This document shows, one piece after another, positions 1 to 8,613 of a DNA stretch of 64,000 nt. The DNA comes from Sipunculus nudus (lineage: Eukaryota > Annelida > Sipuncula > Golfingiida > Sipunculidae): NCBI GenBank assembly GCA_026874595.1, contig CM049314.1, positions 8,612,729-8,676,728 of the forward strand. The letters run 5' to 3'. How positions within the stretch are numbered: position 1 is the first letter of the stretch; each line of letters starts with the position of its first letter. The position numbers and the translations under genes were made by a program. The notes below the pieces were generated by a model. It was not told the DNA's origin. It worked only from the letters and a program-made list of their open reading frames with translations, and did not search any database.

Positions 1-256
1 GAACAGTAAAGGCACAATTGTTTGATTTATAAGGTGGATAACGTATTTTTCTAGGTACAGGAGTAGAGAATGAGCATTTTAAAAAAATGCTAATATTACT
101 CATGAACTTAACACTGGTTATCATCAAAAAGTGATGGGATATTCAATTTTCAAACAGTCATAATCAATGTAATTTTCTCCACATGCCCTGGGATAGGCCT
201 ATGTTATTAACCCCGGTTGTATTTGTATGCTGAAGTGTATTGTATTGAGCACTCAC

Positions 257-364
257 TATAGACTTGGTCCTCTCAGGTCGCGCCGCTATTGGGGGTGGAG
301 GGGGCTCATCTACCCCCTCATCCTCCTCGGGTGTTGGGGGTGAGGGTTCTACAGGTTTCGGTGG
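257..364 (-). CDS. PAK: PAK coding exon 6: acidic segment and PIX-binding region
   Basis: The exon is 108 nt, 36 whole codons (residues 162-197). On the minus strand it follows the acceptor TTCTTGTTCCCAG and ends at donor GTGAGT (256-251). It encodes a proline-rich stretch, an acidic patch EEDEGVDE, then PPPPPIAARPERTKSI. This matches the acidic and PIX-binding part of PAK1, human PAK1 having IAPRPEHTKS at the same place (from memory). The proline directly before the arginine is alanine here (codon GCG), at the position tied to PIX binding in vertebrate PAK1. The next exon should begin with a Tyr codon and lies outside the window. Confidence 0.93.
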
Positions 365-958
365 CTGGGAACAAGAAAATATTAATAATTGTATTTAGGT
401 TGAAAAGGGTGCCAATGAAAATTCTACTCATCTATGGTAAGATCATAATGTGTCTTAACATTTCTTTATTTTATCATTTTTATTTCAAATGTAACCTAAC
501 TTAAAGAAAAGTATTTCATAATGAAGTGAACAGCTTCATATTATCATTTGTTTGTTTATTTTCAGTTGAAATGTTCTTGTTTGTTGGTAAAAATCATATT
601 TATGCAACAATAATACAAGAAAGTACTGCAAAAAAATTATGCAAATAAGTAAATGTGATATTTACGTGAAAATAACAACAAATTCAGAAACTCAAAAGAG
701 TACACTTTCAGTAAAATGCAATATTACACTGGTTAATCATGAAACAAAGAAAATTCCACACATTTGCAATTTTGATGTAACATGAATGCAACTATGTGTC
801 AATGGTAGGGAAGACTTGCTACATAACTGTATTTTGAATGTACTGTAATATTCTTCTGATATACATATGGAGGATATTGGCTGATGTACAATTATCAATT
901 ATCTGAAGATTGCACCCTATCTCATGTTAAAATAGTAATGTAGATATTTCATACTCAC
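365..958 (-). other. PAK intron 5, no other feature seen
   Basis: AT-rich intron sequence between exons 6 and 5. No open frame, tandem repeat or recognised element was seen. Confidence 0.7.
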
Positions 959-1017
959 TGGGCTGATAACTGCTCCGGCTGCCAGCCTCTCACTAAGTCC
1001 AGTGACTGCTGTGTTGT
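959..1017 (-). CDS. PAK: PAK coding exon 5: linker after the autoinhibitory segment
   Basis: This 59-nt exon has acceptor TTGTCATTTAG and donor GTGAGT. Its first two bases complete an Asn codon begun in exon 4, then 19 codons read NTAVTGLSERLAAGAVISP (residues 143-161), ending on a codon boundary that exon 6 continues. The segment lies in the variable region between the PAK autoinhibitory segment and the acidic/PIX region, which differs widely between animals, so identity rests on splice sites, phase and order more than on similarity. Confidence 0.85.
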
Positions 1018-1183
1018 CTAAATGACAAAAAAATACAATAAAAGAAGATCTTTATGATATACAAAGTTTGCACATTGACATCTGACAAGATGTATGTCCT
1101 TTTCTGTTATAATTTCAAGAACTTAAAAAGAATTATTCTGTAACAAATTAAATACTTAAATTCAGATATCATGTTAATTGGTT

Positions 1184-1570
1184 TATTGTATACAATATTA
1201 AAGTCTTACTTTGTGGTTTTGAGATGTCCTGATAGTGGGGTTGTATACAATATTAATGTCTTATTTTGTGGTTTTAAGATGTCATGTTAGTGGGGTTTAC
1301 TATAAACAATATTAATGTCTTACTTTTGTGGTTTTGAGTTGTCATGTTAGTGGGGTTTACTGTATACAATTTAAACTTCTTACTTTGTGGTTTTGAGTTG
1401 TCATGTTAGTGGGGTCTACTGTATACAATATTAACTTCTTACTTTGTGGTTTTGAGTTGTCATGTTAGTGGGGTCTACTGTATACAATATTAACTTCTTA
1501 CTTTGTGGTTTTGAGTTGTCATGTTAGTGGGGTTTACTGTATACAATTTTAACGTCTTACTTTGTGGTTT
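1184..1570. repeat. 59-bp minisatellite derived from the PAK exon 4 donor region
   Basis: About 6.5 tandem copies of a 59-60 bp unit end inside PAK exon 4. On the minus strand each copy holds CTCAAAACCACAAAGTAAGA or a close variant, which is the last bases of exon 4 plus its donor. Five of the extra copies keep GTAAGA (near 1205, 1319, 1380, 1439, 1498). The copy near 1260 has ATAAGA and one other has an extra A. The array lies in intron 4 directly downstream of the true donor. Confidence 0.9.
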
Positions 1571-1723
1571 TGAGATGCTGATCATGTACTTGCTGCCCTG
1601 TCTCTCCTTGGCTGACGTGTCGTAATACTTGAGTACATCCAGAACGGCCTGGGGGTTCTTCTTCTGTTCTGTCTTGGAAATATTGGAGTTCTGAAGTAGC
1701 CTGGCCCATGACTCTGGCATTCC
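1561..1723 (-). CDS. PAK: PAK coding exon 4: autoinhibitory (kinase-inhibitory) segment
   Basis: This 163-nt exon runs from acceptor TTTATTTATAG to donor GTAAGA and encodes residues 88-141 plus one base. It begins [16 protein letters not shown] and contains [14 protein letters not shown], almost identical to the inhibitory switch of vertebrate PAK1-3. In the inactive dimer this segment packs against the kinase C-lobe and blocks the active site, and binding of Rac or Cdc42 to the adjacent CRIB releases it. The exon starts exactly after the CRIB exon, as in other animal PAKs. The tail [16 protein letters not shown] is lineage-specific and overlaps the first unit of the donor-derived minisatellite. 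Confidence 0.96.
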
Positions 1724-1874
1724 CTATAAATAAAATGTACAACAAATGAAGACTGTGTTGATGATATGAAGTATTTTCTAATATTATCTACCTAGAACAA
1801 GTCCCTGGCTACCAGGAGGTTCCATGCTGCAGAGCTCTAAATACTCCAGTGATAATCCTGACTGGATACCCTTG

Positions 1875-2278
1875 CAATGATGTAGTCAAGTCTACACCAT
1901 CAGAGTCCAAGTACAAGTCTTAGTCCAAGTCTGAGTCATCCAGAACCCGAGTCAAAGTCCAAGTCCTGTAAAAATCTCCAAATTAAAAAAGATTAAAAGA
2001 TTTTTTATGTTATTCGACATGCTTTTTATTTGAATGTTTTATTACATTTAGCTCCCACTACACAGCTGAAGCCAGTTTAGTATATACAGTCTTTTTTATG
2101 ATATTCTGTTAGTATTTGGCACATGTATATAAATGATTTTATAGGATGTGACACAGTTTTCCTTCTTCTGGACTCGAGATGAACCTTGTTTGATTGCTCA
2201 AGTCAGGGAACAAGTGCAAGACCCTTGAGTCAAAGTCTGAGTCCCTTAAAGTCCAAGTCCAAACTTGAGTCCTTCATC
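1875..2278. repeat. Two clusters of degenerate AAGTCCAAGTC/GAGTC repeats
   Basis: Clusters at 1875-1972 and 2170-2278 repeat short units such as GAGTCCAAGTC and GAGTCAAAGTC, separated by unique AT-rich DNA. They lie in PAK intron 3. They may be ends of one interspersed element, but boundaries cannot be set. Confidence 0.5.
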
Positions 2279-2419
2279 CCAGTAACCTTGATAATATACC
2301 ACAGACACAGACACTAACTACTGTAATTCTTTTTTGTTTTAGAGTTTTTACAAAGTATAAGTAACTATATATGATACACTCCTTTTGTTAATAAGCTATG
2401 ATTATCTTTATATACTTAC

Positions 2420-2520
2420 TGTGAATTCACCTGTTCGTGGATCAAAACCCACATGGACAGTATGTTCAAAATTAGAGGGTGGAGAGATCACTGGCTTCTC
2501 ACTCAACCGGTACTGTTTGA
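2420..2520 (-). CDS. PAK: PAK coding exon 3: CRIB (p21-binding) domain
   Basis: The exon is 101 nt, acceptor CTCTTTACAG, donor GTAAGT, residues 54-87. It holds the full Cdc42/Rac interactive binding motif [16 protein letters not shown] (residues 65-80), matching the consensus ISxPxxFxHxxHVG with both histidines and the final Gly-Phe-Asp, followed by PRTGEFT. CRIB binds GTP-loaded Rac or Cdc42 and is the activating input of group I PAKs. The first two bases complete a Val codon from exon 2, and the last codon is whole and leads into GMPESW of exon 4. Confidence 0.97.
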
Positions 2521-3454
2521 CTGTAAAGAGAGGACAGCTTGATAAGAAGCAAAAAATGATCTCATATAAAGCTTGCATGCTGTTCAAATGACAGTCAGAG
2601 TCTGGCTGTAGTATACTATGTGCATGTTTCATCATGCATAAATACATCCTCGACCCTGTGCATTAATTCTAAAATATATAAGACACCAAGCACAGCATTT
2701 CAGCTTCCATCTTTCAACAAATTCTACTTACCTGGCATTGTGACCATGTTGTCTGTTATCTTAAACACACAAAATTTATCCTAAGTAAGTGTTATTAAAT
2801 TCCTGTTTGGCTATCAGCTGCCCTTACACGAGGTAATTAAACTTTTATTCCTTTTGAGGGCAACAGGACTGTGAAGTTCTCTAATCTGTGCATGTCTGTC
2901 TGAGTATTTGGCCAAGAGACTTTCCTTCTTTTATCAGTACTGAATATGATATCATAACCTTATTGTGCATGTGTATGTCAGTCTGCTTATATTACTGGAC
3001 TAGGAAGGTTCTTTCATAATCTGTACTGAATATGGGAAAATATTCTTGCAGGGCGCCAGCCAGGCTCCCAAGGAAATACAGGAATTTTATAGTAGCACTT
3101 GAGACAAAATTTCACTGCACAGCCATGTTTAACTAGGTTATTTACCTTGACCATCAGTTCTACTATGGCTGTATAATTGGTTTAGATGACTGTACATGAA
3201 TATTTGCAATACTTGCCTGGACAGTTCTACAAAAGAGCTGAGTCTATTCAATAATAATGGATCTAAATCACAATAATTATTCAGTTATAACAGTTTTATC
3301 ATAATCAAAGTTGCAGTGAAAAAATAAAAGAAAATAAAGGAGATTACGTTCTAAACACTGGAAAATATAGGAAATTATAGGAGACATTTCTAATAGGAAA
3401 CTATAGGAATTAAAATGAGTCCTGTATTTGCTACCATCTATATGTGCAAGTTAC

Positions 3455-3549
3455 CTTTATTTGTTTTGAGCTTCTTATCCTTTTTCTTATCGTCTGCGTC
3501 TGGTTCTTTTGGCAGGGGTTTCATGTCTAGGTCCACTGCACCGGATTCT
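3455..3549 (-). CDS. PAK: PAK coding exon 2: Lys-rich segment before CRIB
   Basis: The exon is 95 nt, acceptor TTGTTACAG, donor GTAACT. One base completes a codon from the first exon (Lys), then 31 codons encode residues 23-53 including MKPLPKEPDADDKKKDKK. This aligns with the KPLPxxPEEKKKK region of vertebrate PAKs. The basic cluster next to CRIB is known in PAKs to add electrostatic binding to Rac/Cdc42 and to phosphoinositides. The phase-2 acceptor is the point where an alternative upstream exon at 7446-8548 could join. Confidence 0.93.
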
Positions 3550-3872
3550 CTGTAACAACAACACGGCATCATGAATCCCTCGTTAATCTGTCTCAACCTA
3601 TACTGCTGGCTCAAACATATTAAAGTTTCAATAAAACCGCCTGGATTTCAAACTAGGAAACCAAGAATAAAAGGTACATAATCACTTGCAATAAAATACG
3701 TTTTATCTCAAGGTATTAGTTCATTCTGGCAAAACAATCATGGCACACGCACTTACTGATCTCCAATTCACCTGTTATATATACGCTGTTATGGTTCTGT
3801 GTGTGAGTAAACACAGTCCATGTGTTTCTATTTTAAATAAGAATGCAGAACAACTCCCAAACAAGGAGAAGA

Positions 3873-4373
3873 ACAAGTGACCCATGGGTCATGATGCTCA
3901 GCTGACAAGCATTACCTGTATTTAAAGCCTGATGGTATACCATATGGTATCTGACCATACTTGGAAGATGGAAGGTTTGGGATGAAAAGTCTGACTTGAA
4001 ATGCATCCACAACTTTTTTCAAGAAGCTGGTCCTGTGACATTGACCTTTGACCCTAAGACCTAAATATCAAAAGGTTTGTTCCTCTATTGACATGTAAGG
4101 TTTGGGATGATTATTTTGGCTATAAGAATTAATTCTGGGAGGTGCAAACACACCCCTTTACTCAGAGAATATAGGTCACAGTGACCTAATTTCAGATCTG
4201 CAAGGAGATCGTTTTAAAACCTCTAAGACTGCATAGGGTTCATGTATCTAGCCCTTACAGTTACAATTTGTGCCCTGCTAACGGCCGGCCGGCTGGCCGG
4301 ACAGATGGAAGGCCGACGGACAAAAAACCATCGCTATAGCACAGCATGACTAAAAGTCAGCTGAGCTAAAAAT
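3873..4373 (+). mobile_element. Non-autonomous repeat, ACAAGGGACCCATGGGTCA...CAGCTGAGCTAAAAA family (copy 1)
   Basis: A 0.5-kb element in PAK intron 1 begins near ACAAGTGACCCATGGGTCA with CTCAGCTGA close behind, and ends in GTCAGCTGAGCTAAAAA. The same pair of ends occurs at other places in the window. Inside are a TGACCTTTGACC motif (4042-4053), a palindrome AGGTCACAGTGACCT, and a GC-rich GGCCGGCC block with GACGGAC near the 3' end. There is no coding capacity. A hairpin just before a terminal CTAA resembles a Helitron/Helentron 3' end, but classification is uncertain. Confidence 0.75.
4173..4187. promoter_or_regulatory. ERE-like palindrome AGGTCACAGTGACCT in a repeat
   Basis: A perfect inverted repeat of AGGTCA with 3-bp spacing, the consensus form of a steroid-receptor (estrogen-type) response element. 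A second copy with one mismatch is at 6014-6028 in a related element. Function is not shown. Confidence 0.5.
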
Positions 4374-5089
4374 CACTGAAACTGCACTGACAAAAGGATT
4401 TCTAAGGTGGCTAACTGGCAGACATAATGGATTTCTGACAAGTCTGACATTTGATATCACACATCCTCCAATAAGAGACCAAACTTGTAGCAAATTCTCC
4501 AAAGGAGATGAATGTAATGAATGTCCAAAACAATTCAAAAGGCATTTTCAGGCCCTCATATTAGATTTATAGATATGCAAATGTAAAAAGTGTAAGTCGA
4601 ATATTTTTTATTATCACTCTGCTTTTCAATGGGATAAGCAGGGTAGGTAAACTGCAAAACCTGAAAGAAAAGAAATGCAGAAAGCATGACTTAAGGTCTT
4701 GTAATAAAAAAAAGCCATCCAAAATCCAGGTACACATCCACATATTATGAGAACAAACATTTGCTTTTATATCTGGTGATTTATATAAAAATATTCAGAT
4801 ATCTAGGAAACTAAGTTTATTGCTATGATTCCATAAAATAAACTGCAAAATGTTCCCATCATCTTATAAATCAGTAGCTAAACCTTAATACTATACTCTC
4901 ACAGTCTTAATGCCTGGCTGAAGCATTCTGGCAACAGTATTTTTGTTATGCAGTAACGAGGTATTTATCACTCAGCCTTATCACTTAACAGGCTGATACA
5001 AAAGAGGGTCATATGTCACCAGCATCACTCACAATTACAGCCACAGTGAGATGTACCATAACCAATGGTTATATGTACAAGAAAAATAG
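4374..5089. other. PAK intron 1, unique AT-rich DNA
   Basis: No gene, splice-competent exon or clear repeat was recognised here. Confidence 0.5.
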
Positions 5090-6217
5090 AGATGGTCTAC
5101 AAAATAAGTTATTGTGAACATCCCTGACCTATGACCTTGGCCTTTTGCCCACATATCAACTGGATTCTTTCTGAATAATGGGTAACTACTAACCACTTAC
5201 ATCTGGCCGGGTGTAATTACTTGGCAACCAATGAGTGAATAACATAGACCTGCAACCTTTAACCTCCTGACCAGCTGACCCCAAAATCAATTAGTTATTT
5301 CTTCATGCAAAAAGACCCATAAATATGAAGTTTGAATCACATTCAGTGATGCATAGATGTGGCATATGTGAAAGACTGAAGGTTTGGGTTGAACAGTTTC
5401 ACTTGAAATATGTTCACAAGCATTTAGAACAATATTGTGACCTTGACCTTTGACCTTTTGAACTCAACATCAATAGGCTTCTTCCCCTATTGGTAGGTAA
5501 GCCATATATAACAGATGCAAAGTATAGATTGAAAAGTTTGCCTGAAAATGACTCCACGCAAGAAGAGGGTGCTGTGAACTTGACTTTTGACCTCAAAATC
5601 AACAGGTCTTTTCCCCTGTTGGCAGAGAAGCGATATCAGTGCTGAAAGGTTTGGAATGAAAGGTCTAGCTTGAAATGTGTCCACAACCTTTTCAAAGAAG
5701 TGGATCCTGTGACCCTGACCTTTGACCTTGTGACCTCAACATCTATAGGATTCTTCTCCCACTTAGTAGGTGAGCTATATGTGAAAGATCAAAGAATTGG
5801 GATGAAAGGTTTGGATTAAAATGCATCCACAGGCTTTTCAAAGAAGTTGGTTCTGTGACCTTGACCTTTGACCTTGTGACCTCAAAATAATTATGGTTCT
5901 TCCCCTGTTGGTAGGTGAGCTGTATGTGAAAGATGGAAGGTTTGGGATGAAAATTTTGGCTAAAATGAATTATTTCTGGGGTGTGCAAACACACCCCATA
6001 ACTTCGAGAATATAGGTCGCAGTGACCTAATTTCAGGTTTGCAAGGAGATCTTTTTAGAACCTCTAAGACTGCATAGGGTTCATGGCCCTAGCCCCTACG
6101 GTTATGATTTGTGCCCTGCTAACGGCCGGATGGCCGGCCGGCCGGACAGCAAAAGGACGACGGACAAAGACCAATCGCTATAGCCCAGCATGACTGAAAG
6201 TCAGCTGAGCTAAAAAT
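5090..6217 (+). mobile_element. Non-autonomous repeat, CAGCTGAGCTAAAAA family (copy 2, with internal tandem units)
   Basis: The 3' half matches the element at 3873-4373, including the GGCCGGCCGGCC block near 6120-6150, ACGGAC and the terminal GTCAGCTGAGCTAAAAA (ends 6217). Its middle has four diverged units of roughly 140-150 bp, each carrying a version of GTGACCTTGACCTTTGACC. DR1-type TGACCTTTGACC is exact at 5444-5455, 5716-5727 and 5862-5873. The left end is unclear. There is no coding capacity. Confidence 0.65.
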
Positions 6218-7440
6218 GAAAGTAGGAACACAGAAGAAAACACTAGTTTTAAGCTTGAAAAATCCAGATTTGTGAAGTTGTTCTGTACTGCCTCCAGGTG
6301 GCACACACTATATTTATGTTCAGCCACTGATCACGCTAATGCAAGCTTATATCAACACGTAACCAAATGGTTTAAGAACAAAAATATTAACAAATATCAT
6401 AGAAGTTTAAGGAGGACACACTGTATTGCATGTATATCCAACAGACCTCGTATGTTAATAGGTCCCTTTAAAGCAACAGACAGTCTGACAAGGAAGGAAG
6501 GTGACTCAGCCGACAGACACCAATGATATATATTGCTAATCATATAATGTGGATAAGGACAACTGGAGATGCCTTTAGAAAAACTGAAACTTGAGGGAAG
6601 AGATTATCAGCAAAAGAAAGTCAGGTAAGCTTTAAGCCTAACTAATCCACTTCCCTCTTGATGGACACCTCAAAACCAGTTTGCCTGTTACAATATCACT
6701 GTTTTTGGTACCAGTCTGTTTCAGTTATGACTGCTTCAGACTATCACCTTAGCAGCACACCCATGAAAAGATTATTAGATACATACACGGAATAATTATA
6801 AGTAACAACTAATAAAGAAATTTAAAATACATATACCTCAGTCTAAAGTGCACAGTATCCAAAGCAGATCAATCTATCCATCTAAATTATTTAATAACGT
6901 ACACATGGCTATAAACTGAACACTGGCCATTTGTAACTTTGCAACCATGAGCATTTTTTTTAGGAAATTGCAAAAATCAGAGGAAGTTCAGCATAATTTA
7001 TTTAACTCCTCCATCAACATGATGGGGTGGTTCTGTAACCATCCACAACTGTCTTTCATGTTAGTATGTCTAACTGTTTGACTAGGTGCCATATATTTCA
7101 AAATGTTACACCTGGATTTCCAGCCACACCTGAGGAGTGGTGTGACTAAAGGCAAGGTAGAGTTGATTTAATGTTATTGTACATCAATATCAACGTATGC
7201 AGGGTCATTATTTAGCCTTTTTGTACAGCTATTTTGAATTGACAGGAAAGGAGAAAGTATTAGTGCTGCCACCTGTTGGATGATTTTGGTATTATTGGAA
7301 ATATAATTAGGGAACTAGGAAGGATTTGCTAAGCTCATATAATATCCTGTTTGGCATTCGCAGATGTATACTGACTGTTGTCAAGTTTCACTAGTGATTC
7401 ATTTAATGATGAAGTTTGCAATTAGATTCAAGGAATCTGG
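6218..7440. other. PAK intron 1, no gene seen
   Basis: No coding exon or classified repeat was recognised between the repeat on the left and the long open frame on the right. Confidence 0.5.
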
Positions 7441-7445
7441 CCTAC

Positions 7446-8548
7446 CTGTTTGTTTTATCACTGGATGGGAATAACATTCTGCAGGGTGTTAGTATGAGGT
7501 TCTTAAGAAAATGGCAAGCGAGCGTGGCACAGCCGCAGCAGGCACGAGAAGGCCTGGCTACTTCTGTTTCCGAGTCCGGCATCATACTGCTCCGCTCTGT
7601 CGGTTTATGAATAACTGATGCATCATGGGAACCATAAGTATCTTGTCCGTTGAGGTTATAATTATTGTTCACTCCTGGTTCGTCTTGAGTGTCATGGTTT
7701 TTAATGACGTAATGGTTAATCATGTTTTGCAGTCCTCGTGCACTATGACAGCTGACCATAGTGTTACGGTAGCTTGGGTTATCATCGTTTGCATAAATTG
7801 TGTAACAACTATAAACGTCATTGTGGTAACAACCAAAACTCCCAGCATCCTCCACTATGGCAGAGTCCTGATTTCGTAAACCACGGTGGCTCCTGGTCAT
7901 AATACTATGGCAAATATTGTTCTCATGGTCTCTGTACTCTACAACATTTTGTGTTTCAACGTGGACGCCATGACCATAGCACCTTAAATTCTCTGTATTC
8001 TTACTGACTGCAACCAAACATTTGTTGCTATCACAATCTTTAGAACCACAATGACATGAATGTTCACCACAATCCCTGGGAGTAAATTGGACATTCTTGT
8101 CTCTATAACCGCATTTACCATAATGTTTGTGGTTCAATTCCACACTGTCTTTTTTAAAACCATGTTCTCCATGATCTCTGCAGTCTACTCTGCCATCAAT
8201 GTCTCTTGAACCACCTGAGTACAAGATCTGACGGTCATTTTTAGGTACTTCAGGGCTGTGGTTTCTTTGAGTGTCACCACGGAACTGAACACGATCTTGT
8301 TTTAATTCTGAGATGTCTACTCTTGACCCTGGCTGTCTAAATTCAACTTCTTGATCCTTCACGTCACAAGCACTGATTTCAATACCACTATCAGCCTGGC
8401 TACTGACTTCACAATTTTCACCATCATGTTTTCGTGCGCCTTGTCTTCCTGGCACAGACTTTTTGATCAGATGGTTACGCCCTTCACAGTTTCTTATGGC
8501 CAGGTTGGCAACAGTTTCATAAGATCGTAAACAGCATGGGCCATTCAT
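7446..8548 (-). CDS. Long open frame; candidate alternative first exon of PAK (Cys/His-rich, unknown)
   Basis: An uninterrupted 368-codon frame on the minus strand starts at ATG 8548, with an in-frame stop about 65 bp upstream. It ends in AGG TAG, where the last bases form the donor CAG|GTAGGC (exon would end at 7446). Splicing there leaves two bases of a codon, the phase required by PAK exon 2 (3549), so a fused product of the extension plus the CRIB and kinase regions is possible. The protein is polar and rich in Cys, His, Asn and Asp. It has a repeated RDxGEH motif at residues 124-129 and 158-163, about 34 residues apart, and a Cys-rich end (CCGC at 337-340, then ACHFLKNLILTPCRMLF) that looks amphipathic and could be lipid-modified. 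No known domain was recognised. If unspliced it would be a nested single-exon gene ending at TAG 7442. A frame this long in AT-rich intron is unlikely by chance. Confidence 0.6.
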
Positions 8549-8613
8549 TTTGCGGTTATATTTCTCCAGTACAACAGTGTTAATGAGTGATGAACAGTAT
8601 TGTAAAGTAAAAT

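Noticed and set aside
7264-7284. CTCF-like site in GTGCTGCCACCTGTTGG
   Set aside because: One mismatch at a core position, and the many GGTGGC/GCCACC repeats make such partial matches common here.
7625-7879. 84-codon plus-strand frame
   Set aside because: Antisense to the 368-codon minus-strand frame, which is longer and has splice context.
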